DNA of 32,273 nt from an uncultured Bacilli bacterium (GCA_944371955.1 CALVYB010000009.1:1-32273), one strand, 5' to 3'; shown: positions 22,904 to 31,060, counted from the stretch's first letter. Notes: generated by a model from the sequence alone, not told the origin. Program-made: numbers and translations.

Positions 22904-25214
22904 ACTTTTTTAGTCTCCTTTCTACTGCTTCTACCCCGCCATCTAGTATAATTGAAATCCTATTTAAAATATTTCCGTACTCTAAGGCTCCATAATCATA
23001 TATAAATTTATTATCTGATTTTTTATTTGCAATTATTACATTATCAGCATCAGCATTTATCACAATATTGGCATCATGTGTTACAACTATCACTTGTCTC
23101 TTTAATTTTAGTTTTCTAAACCACGTTGTTAATTTTGTATAAATAGTTTCATTATCAATATTATCTTCTGGTTGATCTATTAATAATGGAATCTTCGTAT
23201 CTTTAGAAACAATATATTCCATTAATATATTAGTTTGAGTTCCTGGTGACATTTTGCTAATATTTTCTAGAGTATCATCTGCTTTTCCATATAATATATT
23301 GCATTGATATTCCATTTTGTAATTATTTAATGATTTTAAATCATTAAGAAAATCATCAATTTTCTTGCTCGTTTTTAATTCTTCTTCTAAATGAAAAATA
23401 AAAATATTACACAACTCTTCCCAATTACATTTTTGAACTTTTGCCCCCAAATATTTTATACATTGTTGTCTAAAATAATTTAATGGATCATCATAAACTA
23501 TTTTTTTCTCAAATTTAAATTTACTACCATCTATACCTTCTTTTATGTCAAACAACTCTTCTTCTTTTTGGTATTCATTCTTCATCTGTATTATTGCATT
23601 AACTAAATTTACTCTCTCTTCATATTTATTACACTCATATTTTAAGTGTTTTATAAACAGCTCCTCTTGTTTGTTTTTTTCTTTTATTGAAATGTTTTTC
23701 TTTTCTAAATATAATATAAATTTTTTCTTAATAATATTTTCAAAATTTTGTTGTTCAATTTCAACATTATATTTACTCACTTCATTATTAATTACTTTTA
23801 ATAAATCAAACAACGCTTTATTTATTGACTTATTGTCATGTAATTCTTTAGGAATTAATTTAGATGTATCTTTCGAATATTTAATTGCTTCTTCTAAATT
23901 AAAATATATATTTTTTTTATCTTTTATTTCATTTTTTTTAAATTTTAAATTTACTCCTTTTTCATTTATAACTTTATATTTTCCTATAAAATTAGATATA
24001 TTATCATTTGGTTTTACTTCTTTATTGACGTTTAAACTTGCATTAAATTTTAATTTAATTGCTTGTCTTTTGTTTTCTAAGTTCAGTTCCCCTAATTCAT
24101 CAAATTCATCACTGAAATATGCTTCAATTGCTTGATTAGTATCCTTAGAATTGAATATTTTAGATACATATGATTGATCATAAAAGTCAATTTTCTTACT
24201 ATCAATTGCTATTTTTGTATTATCTAAATTCACTAAATTTATAGGGATAGTATCTAAAAATTTGATTCTGTCATCATTTAATCTTTCTTTTTCGCGAATG
24301 TCACTAACTATGTGTAAAGCCATATTATCTAATAACAAAGATTTGCCACTTCCTCTTCCACCAACTATTACATTTAATTGATCTGATAATTCAATTTTTT
24401 CTTCATTAACTTCTATATAACCAATTATATTACCACTATTATCTGTATCTAATTTTTTTGGATATTTTAATATTCTTCGGGCATCGGTACCAGCTAACTG
24501 AACTCCTTTAAAATTTGGCAATGATTTAAAATATTGAGGTGGATTAGATAAATACTCTCTTAACTTTTTTTCATCAGAGGAGTCTGAAAACGATATAATT
24601 GATATTAATTCTTCACTATCGAAGTTTTTTAAAAATTCAACTGCCTTAGCTATTTCTGAATACCCTCCTACTTCCCAAAAGCAAAAAAACTGATCCATAA
24701 ATTTATACATATTATCTTTTGTTACATCCTCATCATTCCAATCATAATTAATTGCTCTCTTACCTTGTTTAAAAGCGTGTGGACTAATTAAAAACTCAAC
24801 TTTTGTACTAACAAGAAATTGTAATAAGTCATTTATATTTATATTGTCTTTTCCTTCTAAAAATTCGTTTATTTTCTCAGAAAAAGTCTTTAATTCATTG
24901 ATGTTGATAATATTAAAATAAAATATTAAATGTTTTGAATCTTTTATTCCTTCAATATTAACATCCACTTCTATTCCAGGAATTATATTTATATTTGTTT
25001 TTCTTAAACAAAATTCTTTATAAACATCATATGCAATATAATTATGATCTGTAAATGAAATTAAAGATAACAACGGGTAATCAGAAAATATTTCTAACAG
25101 CTTGTCAACAAATTCTACTATACCCATTTTTTGAAATTCACCTGGTGATTTAGGACTTTTACAAGAATGTATATGTAAATCCCATATACTAGAATGATTA
25201 ATGAGTCTCTTCAT
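22869..25214 (-). CDS. PHP-domain and ABC/SMC-type ATPase fusion (TrlF-like)
   Basis: The 781-residue protein starts with a PHP phosphoesterase domain: DLHIHS at 12-17, FTDHN at 54-58, PGIEVDV at 79-85, SPH at 144-146 and a further acidic SFSDSSD near 208-214, all candidate metal ligands. The second part is a split ABC-type ATPase: Walker A GGRGSGKS at 285-292, a long charged and probably coiled insertion, then LLIDQPEDNIDNE with Walker B, and VVTHDANIVINADAD as the H-loop. This layout resembles proteins that pipelines label TrlF-family ATPases. A nuclease or nucleotide phosphoesterase gated by DNA-bound ATPase activity is plausible, as in several defence ATPases; the function is not established. 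The start has a strong GGAGGT site. Confidence 0.8.
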   Translation of the reverse strand: MKRLINHSSIWDLHIHSCKSPKSPGEFQKMGIVEFVDKLLEIFSDYPLLSLISFTDHNYIAYDVYKEFCLRKTNINIIPGIEVDVNIEGIKDSKHLIFYFNIININELKTFSEKINEFLEGKDNININDLLQFLVSTKVEFLISPHAFKQGKRAINYDWNDEDVTKDNMYKFMDQFFCFWEVGGYSEIAKAVEFLKNFDSEELISIISFSDSSDEKKLREYLSNPPQYFKSLPNFKGVQLAGTDARRILKYPKKLDTDNSGNIIGYIEVNEEKIELSDQLNVIVGGRGSGKSLLLDNMALHIVSDIREKERLNDDRIKFLDTIPINLVNLDNTKIAIDSKKIDFYDQSYVSKIFNSKDTNQAIEAYFSDEFDELGELNLENKRQAIKLKFNASLNVNKEVKPNDNISNFIGKYKVINEKGVNLKFKKNEIKDKKNIYFNLEEAIKYSKDTSKLIPKELHDNKSINKALFDLLKVINNEVSKYNVEIEQQNFENIIKKKFILYLEKKNISIKEKNKQEELFIKHLKYECNKYEERVNLVNAIIQMKNEYQKEEELFDIKEGIDGSKFKFEKKIVYDDPLNYFRQQCIKYLGAKVQKCNWEELCNIFIFHLEEELKTSKKIDDFLNDLKSLNNYKMEYQCNILYGKADDTLENISKMSPGTQTNILMEYIVSKDTKIPLLIDQPEDNIDNETIYTKLTTWFRKLKLKRQVIVVTHDANIVINADADNVIIANKKSDNKFIYDYGALEYGNILNRISIILDGGVEAVERRLKKYGREKTSRDNK

Positions 25215-25231
25215 TTCTACCTCCTACAAAA

Positions 25232-25271
25232 AAAGCGCAGTACAAAACTATAAAGCCTGTACTAGCGCTTT
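25232..25271 (-). terminator. Terminator-like hairpin directly before the PHP-ATPase ribosome site
   Basis: A long imperfect stem (AAAGCGC plus AGTACA against TGTACT plus GCGCTTT, one bulge, 13-base loop) is followed on the minus strand by seven T. Only a few bases then separate it from the GGAGGT site of the PHP-ATPase. A TATAAT -10 sequence lies at 25276-25281, so a transcript from it would begin at the hairpin itself. The element may end transcription of the decayed gene upstream, attenuate the ATPase gene, or be an operator-like dyad. Confidence 0.65.
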
Positions 25272-25299
25272 CTTGATTATATAATACCATATTTTATAA

Positions 25300-25560
25300 T
25301 TAATTGGAAGTTATACTGAAAAATTTGTCGAAGAATTCTAATGATTTATCAATAACTTTAATTTTCTTTTTTGTCTATCATTTGTAGAAATAAACAGGTT
25401 CATTAGAGGAAGTATCTTAGATATTTTTGTTCCATCTATATCTAATTTTCCTTGTGCATATGACTTCTTTATGAATTTATATGTTTCTTCTTTTTTTCTT
25501 ACTATTCATGAAAGTTTCAAAACCACTATATATCAGACTTTTGATATTGTGATTTGATGG
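25300..25560 (-). pseudogene. Decayed, twice-frameshifted gene of unknown family
   Basis: Three frames together give a continuous protein-like reading of roughly 85 residues. SNHNIKSLIYSGFETFMNS leads into a Lys run, where one base too many in an A7 tract shifts the frame. EETYKFIKKSYAQGKLDIDG then reads on through TKISKILPLMNLFISTNDRQ, and a missing base in an A4 tract leads to IKVIDKSLEFFDKFFSITSN and a TAA at 25300-25302. No good start codon or ribosome site is seen, so the 5' end is lost too. I do not recognise the family. It lies between two accessory genes and explains this 387-base gap. Confidence 0.4.
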
Positions 25561-25601
25561 ACATAATTATTTTTTTATTCATACTTATGAAAAGTTAAAT
25601 T

Positions 25602-26135
25602 TTATTTAATAATTTCATAAATTTGTGCGACTATCAATGCTAATCCTAGAATTTGTGAAATTATTACAATGGCGCTTGAAAATAAATTTTTCTTTTTATT
25701 ATTTTCTTTGTAATTTTTATATAATGAGTATATCATCTCTATTAATCCTCTGCTAAGTCCATATATTGAAAATAACATTATTAAAAATAGAATTATTTCA
25801 TACACATATTTAAAAATAAAAAACCAATTTTGAGGGGCAATATAGATTTTCATTATATATGTGATTCCTAGTAAAAATATTCCCATAATAAGATTATCTA
25901 ATCCTTTAATATTATAACTAAGATTTAAATTCTTTATTTCTGTCATCAATCCTAATATTCCCACTATAATGAAAGTTATTTGTACGCTTTTAGTTGCCAC
26001 ACCAAAAAAACTGTTATCAAATTCCAGCATAATTCCTACAATTATAAAAGCTAATACTATTGAAAATCCATTTATAGAACTATCTATTTTTTCGTCAAAA
26101 ACTACTGATTTTTCTTTTTTTATTTTATTTTTCAT
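25602..26135 (-). CDS. Unrecognised multi-pass membrane protein
   Basis: The start is set at the ATG at 26135, six bases after a GAAGGTG site; a GTG at 26144 would overlap that site. The 177-residue product has a charged N-terminus and about five membrane segments (near 26-43, 50-68, 82-100, 108-135 and 150-172), with a Lys/Asn-rich loop before the last. I do not recognise a family. It sits between tRNA-His and the decayed gene. A partnership with the PHP-ATPase module is possible only by position. Confidence 0.6.
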   Translation of the reverse strand: MKNKIKKEKSVVFDEKIDSSINGFSIVLAFIIVGIMLEFDNSFFGVATKSVQITFIIVGILGLMTEIKNLNLSYNIKGLDNLIMGIFLLGITYIMKIYIAPQNWFFIFKYVYEIILFLIMLFSIYGLSRGLIEMIYSLYKNYKENNKKKNLFSSAIVIISQILGLALIVAQIYEIIK

Positions 26136-26159
26136 GCTATTCACCTTCTTTATTACAAA

Positions 26160-26185
26160 AAAATCGATTCCTGTGAATCGATTTT
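26160..26185 (-). terminator. Terminator behind tRNA-His
   Basis: An 11-bp perfect stem (AAAATCGATTC / GAATCGATTTT) with a 4-base loop is followed by seven T on the minus strand, twelve bases after the tRNA 3' end. Confidence 0.85.
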
Positions 26186-26196
26186 ATATTCCAATA

Positions 26197-26273
26197 TGGG
26201 GCGGCGTATGAGGATCGAACTCATGCATACTGGTGCCACAAACCAGCGTGTTAACCACTTCACCAACGCCGCC
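26197..26273 (-). tRNA. tRNA-His (anticodon GTG)
   Basis: A cloverleaf can be drawn on the minus strand: acceptor GCGGCGT / ACGCCGC, D-arm GTG...CAC with loop AAGTGGTTAA, anticodon stem CTGGT / ACCAG enclosing loop TTGTGGC (anticodon GTG), and T-arm ATGAG / CTCAT with loop TTCGATC. The extra G at position -1 faces C73, the identity element of histidine tRNA, and the 3' CCA is encoded. Confidence 0.96.
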
Positions 26274-26292
26274 ATGTCAGAAATACATACTT

Positions 26293-26321
26293 ATTTTATC
26301 AAGACTTTTTGGTTTTTGCAA
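26293..26321 (-). promoter_or_regulatory. Promoter of tRNA-His
   Basis: On the minus strand a -35 TTGCAA (26316-26321) and -10 TAAAAT (26293-26298) are 17 bases apart and end about 20 bases before the tRNA. Confidence 0.7.
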
Positions 26322-26338
26322 GTCTTTTTTGTGTATTT

Positions 26339-26370
26339 GTCATTTTTTTATAGGCTTTAGTCTATACTCT
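26339..26370 (+). promoter_or_regulatory. Possible sigma-E-like promoter of the cotJ operon
   Basis: GTCATTTT and TATACTCT, 16 bases apart, resemble the sporulation sigma-E pattern (GTCATATT and CATACAHT) with mismatches and slightly long spacing. The position, about 40 bases before the cotJB start, is suitable, and cotJ of Bacillus subtilis is known to be sigma-E dependent. Confidence 0.35.
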
Positions 26371-26409
26371 TTTATTTTTTTAGAATACATTAAAGCGAAA
26401 GGAGATATT

Positions 26410-26868
26410 ATGTTTAACCAAAATTATGTTTATCCATTTATGAATAATTCTATGTATCCTAATCCTACTATGATGAATCAACAAGATTTGTATAGAAATG
26501 TTACTACCCCTTCTTTATTTACTCCAGCTATTGGTCTTGATAATGGTAATATGTTTTCTAATTTATATCAACCATATAAGAATTATAAACCTGCAACTAT
26601 TCCTGCGAATAATGAACGTGAATCTTTAATTCGCGAACTTGCAAGAATGGATTTTGCAGCTCATGAGATTAACCTTTATTTAGATTTACATCCTGATGAT
26701 AGTTCTATGCTTGCTTTATTTAATGATTATCGTGAAAAGTATAATCAATTAGTAAAGCAATATGATGAGAAGTTTGGGCCTTTACTTATTTCTAGTAATA
26801 TATTAAATCAAAATCCATTTTTATGGGAAAAAGATCTATGGCCATGGGAGGTAAAGCCTAATGTTTAG
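26410..26868 (+). CDS. cotJB: Spore coat protein CotJB with an N-terminal extension
   Basis: The start is set at 26410, where ATG follows AAAGGAG; reading further upstream would run through the tRNA-His gene. The 152-residue product has a CotJB domain at about 75-130: LIRELARMDFAAHEINLYLDLHPDD, with a FNDYREKYNQLVKQYDEKFGPL tail. The first 70 residues are rich in Asn, Pro, Met and Tyr and have no match I can name; CotJB of Bacillus is shorter, and this part could take the place of CotJA, which is missing. The gene overlaps cotJC by eight bases, so they are coupled. It acts in the inner spore coat. Confidence 0.88.
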   Translation: MFNQNYVYPFMNNSMYPNPTMMNQQDLYRNVTTPSLFTPAIGLDNGNMFSNLYQPYKNYKPATIPANNERESLIRELARMDFAAHEINLYLDLHPDDSSMLALFNDYREKYNQLVKQYDEKFGPLLISSNILNQNPFLWEKDLWPWEVKPNV

Positions 26869-27424
26869 ATATTCTAAAAGATTACAGTATCCTATTAATA
26901 TTAAAAAGAAAGATTTAAATATGGCTAAGTATTTAGTTACTCAATACGGTGGTTCTAATGGAGAATTAGGTGCCGCTATTCGTTATTTAAATCAGCGTTA
27001 TACGATGCCTGATAACCGTGGTAAAGCTTTACTTACCGATATTGGTACTGAAGAACTTGGTCATGTTGAAATGATTTCTACTATGATTTATCAATTAACT
27101 AAGGGAGCTACTGCTGATGAGATGAAACAAGCTGGTCTTGGTAGTAATTTTGCTGAACATGGTAATGCATTATTTCCTACTGATGCGAATGGTGTTCCAT
27201 TTACAGCAGCATACTTTGCTACTACAGGAGATCCTTTAGCTGACTTAGCTGAAGATATGGCAGCAGAACAAAAAGCTAGAGCAGTTTATGAAAACTTAAT
27301 TGATTTAACAAATGATCCTGATGTTATTGGTCCACTACTTTGGTTACGTCAAAGAGAGATTGTTCATTATGATCGCTTTAAAGAACTATTTGAAACTTAT
27401 CAAAAAGAGTTATATAAAAAATAG
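26861..27424 (+). CDS. cotJC: Spore coat protein CotJC, manganese catalase family
   Basis: The 187-residue protein belongs to the CotJC branch of the manganese catalase (ferritin-like) family. A four-helix bundle is suggested, with metal ligands in NGELGAAIRYLNQRY (about 30-44), IGTEELGHVEMI (about 60-71), DMAAEQKARAVYENL (about 130-144) and REIVHYDRF (about 165-173). Each helix supplies Glu or His at the expected spacing. It is a coat component that may degrade hydrogen peroxide. It is translated with cotJB. Confidence 0.93.
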   Translation: MFRYSKRLQYPINIKKKDLNMAKYLVTQYGGSNGELGAAIRYLNQRYTMPDNRGKALLTDIGTEELGHVEMISTMIYQLTKGATADEMKQAGLGSNFAEHGNALFPTDANGVPFTAAYFATTGDPLADLAEDMAAEQKARAVYENLIDLTNDPDVIGPLLWLRQREIVHYDRFKELFETYQKELYKK

Positions 27425-27449
27425 AAACTAGTAAGCTAGTTTCTATTTT
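27418..27449. terminator. Bidirectional terminator between cotJC and the converging gene
   Basis: A perfect 14-bp stem (AAAATAGAAACTAG / CTAGTTTCTATTTT) with a 4-base loop includes the cotJC stop codon and the last codon of the minus-strand gene. Confidence 0.8.
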
Positions 27450-28270
27450 GCTTTTGGTACATCATATAGCCCTTGTGCCCTACAAATCTCATTAATTTTA
27501 TCTTTAGCCTCGTTTATAGGAGTCGCATATTCATTATTGTCTAAGGCTAATTCAATTTGGTAATTCCCCCTTTCATCTACTTCTGTTAGATGATCTACTA
27601 ACCCCATTAAAATATTATATTGAAAATCATTTAGCTTTGATGGAAACCAAACTGCTGAACTTCCATTAGTGCTTAGTTGGATGATTATATTCCCTATATT
27701 TCTAGCTTTATCTTGCCATATTAACTCTTCCAATTTGACTGGTGTTTCTTGCCATATTGATTCTTCTGGATTTGACGCCATATATTGCCTCGTTAAATCT
27801 TCCCAATTTGATGTTTGTATATCTCTATTATATAAGTAATTATAAATATTTAAAGCTGTTGCTCCATGTGACAACCAAGAATAAGCACTAATCATTTTAT
27901 CTTTAGTAATTACAATTACTGCTGCTGGCAACTTATTTCTATAAAAATTTTCCAGATTAAAATTATCATTTTCAAATTCTAGTTCTTGTGTTAATAGAGG
28001 TTTACTTTTGATAGTTTCTATAGGATATTTTATTCCTTCTACACCTTCTAATCTCATCCAATCAAAATTCATCCTCGTTGAATGAAGTACTGTATTGATA
28101 TCTCTTACAGACCTTTCGATATTACTTTTTATTTCTACACCCAAACAATTATCAGCTAAGTAGACTAGGTTGCATTCTACAGAATGTTCTCTTAATCTTT
28201 CTGTTAGCAATTCATGTTTTTCTTGTGTCATTTCTTCTGATAATTTTACAAGCATTTTAATACTATCCAT
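27443..28270 (-). CDS. Unrecognised soluble protein of 275 residues
   Basis: I do not recognise this protein. It is soluble, with mixed alpha/beta character and no signal peptide. Visible parts are an N-terminal helical region (about 5-30) and two short strand pairs (VYLADNCLGVEI near 36-47, PAAVIVITKDKMISAY near 114-129). A Trp-rich helical part follows (155-190), then a IIIQLSTNGSSAVWFP segment near 194-209 and a charged C-terminal helix. It has a GGATGG ribosome site, stands alone facing the cotJ operon, and shares the terminator with it. No catalytic motif stands out. Confidence 0.65.
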   Translation of the reverse strand: MDSIKMLVKLSEEMTQEKHELLTERLREHSVECNLVYLADNCLGVEIKSNIERSVRDINTVLHSTRMNFDWMRLEGVEGIKYPIETIKSKPLLTQELEFENDNFNLENFYRNKLPAAVIVITKDKMISAYSWLSHGATALNIYNYLYNRDIQTSNWEDLTRQYMASNPEESIWQETPVKLEELIWQDKARNIGNIIIQLSTNGSSAVWFPSKLNDFQYNILMGLVDHLTEVDERGNYQIELALDNNEYATPINEAKDKINEICRAQGLYDVPKAK

Positions 28271-28297
28271 TTTTAACCATCCTTTACGCCATTTTTA

Positions 28298-28579
28298 CTA
28301 CTCTACTATTATTTTACCATCTAAATTACATATATAGCAATCTGGTAACTTTGTTTTTATATGTTCTAGATATTCTTTATTTTCTTCTACTTTTCTACCT
28401 ACTAATACTCCTTCAATTAATCTATTTGGTAGTCCAAATATAATTGCTCTTTCTCTATCTGTTGTTTGGGCAGTTCTATTAAATCTTTCTTGTAAAAGAT
28501 TTTCGTAGTATCTATAGTCTAAAAATTCCTTTAAGGTTTCTTCATCTAGGTCTATATTTCAAACATCTTCTCTTATCAT
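28298..28579 (-). pseudogene. Gene interrupted by an in-frame TGA, possible DUF2971-type C-terminus
   Basis: This fills the gap between the unknown 275-residue gene and the acetyltransferase. From an ATG at 28579 the frame reads MIREDV, meets TGA at 28559-28561, and then stays open for 86 codons to a TAG at 28298. The post-stop part is clearly protein-like (DEETLKEFLDYRYYENLLQE, then RERAIIFGLPNRLIEGVLVG, then PDCYICNLDGK). No alternative start follows the TGA and no ribosome site precedes the ATG, so this is probably a truncated and stopped relic. The style of the last third recalls DUF2971 C-termini, a weak guess. Confidence 0.5.
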
Positions 28580-28598
28580 TTCTTTTACAGAAGCACTT

Positions 28599-29066
28599 TT
28601 AATTTTTAAAACTAAATATCCTATCTTTATATTGATTTTTATTGTTGGTATATTCATCTACTGTCTTTTTCCAAAATTTATAGGCTATTTCATTTCCATA
28701 GGATGGGGATACTTCCCAAAAGCCTTTATACATGTCAAAACACATAAAAGCTACTTTTTTACCAATATTCTTTCGTCTATATTTAGGAATTATCATGAAT
28801 TCTGCAATACTATGTCCTTCTTTGATATGTTGCATATAAGTGTTAATCATAACAAAACCTAGTAATTTGTTTGTTGTTTCTTCTTTTATAAAAAACGCAT
28901 CTCTTGTCTTATCTATAAAGTAATCCTTAAAATATTTATACTCAAAGATTGCCTTATCATTCATTTCATTACCGTCTGTTAGACTTTCTTCAAATAATGA
29001 ATATTGTAGTAATTGATATAAGGTGTCTTTTTTATCTTTTGTTACTCGTTCTAATTTTATTTTCAT
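28599..29066 (-). CDS. GNAT-family acetyltransferase
   Basis: The start is set at the ATG at 29066, which follows GGAAAGGAA; an upstream in-frame ATG has no site. The 155-residue product has the GNAT fold: a strand with KLLGFVMIN (about 57-65), then AEFMIIPKYRRKNIGKK (about 82-98) holding the acetyl-CoA-binding RRKNIG turn, and a C-terminal WEVSPSYGNEIAYKFWKK with the conserved Asn and Tyr. It transfers an acetyl group from acetyl-CoA to an unknown amine. The gene lies 56 bases after glmS and may share its transcript. Confidence 0.85.
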   Translation of the reverse strand: MKIKLERVTKDKKDTLYQLLQYSLFEESLTDGNEMNDKAIFEYKYFKDYFIDKTRDAFFIKEETTNKLLGFVMINTYMQHIKEGHSIAEFMIIPKYRRKNIGKKVAFMCFDMYKGFWEVSPSYGNEIAYKFWKKTVDEYTNNKNQYKDRIFSFKN

Positions 29067-29122
29067 GTTTTTCCTTTCCGAAAACAAAAAGGCGCTCTAT
29101 TTGTTTCTATTTTATTTGTCAA

Positions 29123-30895
29123 TTATTCTACTGTAACACTTTTAGCTAGATTTTTTGGTTTGTCGATATCACAACCTCTTAATTTAGCTGTTTCATAAGC
29201 AATTAGTTGTAGTGTTGGTACAATTAAAATTGGTTGGAAATATGGACTTATTTTTGGTACTGTAACTTGTAAATCTTCTGCTTGCCATTTTTCATTACTG
29301 ATAATAATTGTTTTGGCTCCTCGAGATTTTACTTCTTCAATATTAGATACTGTTTTATCTTTTATAGTATCATCTGTTACAATTGCAAATACTGGCATAC
29401 CATCTTCTATTAAAGAGATTGTTCCATGTTTTAATTCTCCAGCTTGATATGCTTCACTATGGATGTATGACACTTCTTTTAGTTTTAAGCTACCTTCCTG
29501 TGACGTTGCATAGTCTATTTTTCTTCCTATAAAGAAAATATCTTCTTTATTATAAATTTCTTTAGCAACTTTTTTATATTCATCTCGTCTATCTAATACT
29601 TCTTTAATTAGTCTTGGTAGTTTTTCTGCTTCTTCTAATACTTTATCTTTTTCTTTTACTAATCCTTTAGTTAAGGCAGTTTTATAAGCAAGTAATGCCA
29701 TAATACCAACTTGTAAAATATAAGCTTTAGTTGTGGCGACTGCAATTTCTGGTCCTGCTTCTATAAATATTTGCTTGTCACTTTCTCTAGCAATAGTTGA
29801 TGTTTTGACATTAACAATAGCTAGAGTTTCCACATTGTTTTCTTTTGCTTTTCTCATAGCAGCTATTGTATCTGCTGTTTCACCTGATTGGGAAATTAAT
29901 ATTACTAAAGTCTTTCTATCATAAATCACATTTTTATAACGATATTCACTAGCAACATCTATTTCTACTTTAGTATTAGCATATTCTTCTAACAATGTTT
30001 TTCCAATCATTCCGGCATACATAGCAGAACCACAGGCTACAATATGAATTTCTTCATATTTTGTTAAGTCTGGTAATTTATCTAAATCTTCTAAATATAG
30101 TTTAAATGTTTTTTCAAGCACCACAGGCTCTTCCATTATTTCTTTTAACATGTAATGGTCATAACCACGTTTATCTTTGGCATCCCGTTCCATATTAGTT
30201 ATTTGAATTTGTTTTTCTACTTTTTTCCCATCTTTTGTTATTTCAACTTTATCTTTTGACATTTCTGCAATTTCATTTTCTTCTAGTAAGAAATATTTAT
30301 TGGTGTAGTCTATGATTGCTGCTATATCGCTAGCAATAAAGTTTTCATCTTCTCCTAACCCTACAATTAATGGGGAGTCTTTTCTTACCGCATATAGACA
30401 ATCACTACCTTGGAAAAGTATTCCTAAAGCATATGATCCTTTTATTTCTTTTAAAGCTTTGTTAATTGCCTCTATTTGGCTATTGTCATAATACTTATTA
30501 ATTAGAGCAGCAACTACTTCTGTATCTGTTTCGCTATTAAAAGTTACTCCTTCTTTTTTTAATTTTTCTCTTAGCTCTTCAGCATTTTCAATAATACCAT
30601 TATGTACTAAAGTAACTTTTCCTACAGTATGAGGATGAGCATTATTTTCTGTTGGTTTTCCATGAGTTGCCCATCTGGTATGAGCTATTCCTAAATGACT
30701 TGGTATTAACTCTTTACATTTTACTTTTTCTTCTAGGTTTACGATTTTTCCAACACTTTTGATAACTTCTATTTCATCTTTATTTTTTAATGCAATTCCT
30801 GCTGAATCGTATCCCCTATATTCAAGATTTCTTAATCCATTTATTAAAATTTCTATTGGACTTTCTTTTCCTATATATCCAATAATTCCACACAT
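29123..30895 (-). CDS. glmS: Glutamine-fructose-6-phosphate aminotransferase (isomerising)
   Basis: It makes glucosamine-6-phosphate from fructose-6-phosphate and glutamine, the first step to UDP-GlcNAc for the cell wall. The 590-residue product starts MCGIIGYIG, so Cys2 becomes the N-terminal nucleophile of the glutaminase domain; HTRWATHG (about 72-79) and the NGIIEN motif follow. Two SIS sugar-isomerase domains come after residue 280 (VACGSAMYAG, then SQSGETADT, and SYIHSEAYQAGELKHG), and the C-terminus PKNLAKSVTVE is the classical end. A glmS ribozyme in the leader gives feedback control by glucosamine-6-phosphate. The start has GGAGG. Confidence 0.96.
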   Translation of the reverse strand: MCGIIGYIGKESPIEILINGLRNLEYRGYDSAGIALKNKDEIEVIKSVGKIVNLEEKVKCKELIPSHLGIAHTRWATHGKPTENNAHPHTVGKVTLVHNGIIENAEELREKLKKEGVTFNSETDTEVVAALINKYYDNSQIEAINKALKEIKGSYALGILFQGSDCLYAVRKDSPLIVGLGEDENFIASDIAAIIDYTNKYFLLEENEIAEMSKDKVEITKDGKKVEKQIQITNMERDAKDKRGYDHYMLKEIMEEPVVLEKTFKLYLEDLDKLPDLTKYEEIHIVACGSAMYAGMIGKTLLEEYANTKVEIDVASEYRYKNVIYDRKTLVILISQSGETADTIAAMRKAKENNVETLAIVNVKTSTIARESDKQIFIEAGPEIAVATTKAYILQVGIMALLAYKTALTKGLVKEKDKVLEEAEKLPRLIKEVLDRRDEYKKVAKEIYNKEDIFFIGRKIDYATSQEGSLKLKEVSYIHSEAYQAGELKHGTISLIEDGMPVFAIVTDDTIKDKTVSNIEEVKSRGAKTIIISNEKWQAEDLQVTVPKISPYFQPILIVPTLQLIAYETAKLRGCDIDKPKNLAKSVTVE

Positions 30896-30934
30896 AATTA
30901 TTTTCCTCCATGTTAAAAATATATGTGATGATAT

Positions 30935-31060
30935 ATATATTGTTGTAATGTTGATTTTACTTTTTGCTATATATCTAACGAATCACATCTCCGCAGTAGC
31001 ATCCGCCGAATCTTTCGATCACTACTGTCCTCGTCAACTGTTAAAGTCCAGGCGCTTAAA
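30935..31060 (-). ncRNA. glmS self-cleaving ribozyme/riboswitch
   Basis: Read on the minus strand, the leader has the glmS ribozyme core in order: AGCGCC at the cleavage site (cut expected between 31056 and 31055), AACAGTTGACGAGGACAG, ATCGAAAGATTCGGCGGATG, then the P3 region. The 5' half matches closely; the 3' support helices are less certain, so the boundary near 30935 is approximate. Glucosamine-6-phosphate acts as the cofactor for cleavage and lowers glmS expression. Confidence 0.93.

Noticed and set aside
26233-26409. Upstream extension of the cotJB frame
   Set aside because: It would run through the tRNA-His gene and its promoter; the ATG at 26410 has a good ribosome site.
28559-28561. 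TGA read as tryptophan (Mycoplasma-type code)
   Set aside because: Other genes end at TGA (for example the phosphodiesterase at 10558-10560, where reading on would run through a promoter), and Trp is encoded by TGG throughout.
29081-29106. Terminator between glmS and the acetyltransferase gene
   Set aside because: Only a 7-bp A/T-rich stem (AAACAAA / TTTGTTT) with a large loop is present and it overlaps the ribosome site region; too weak to call.
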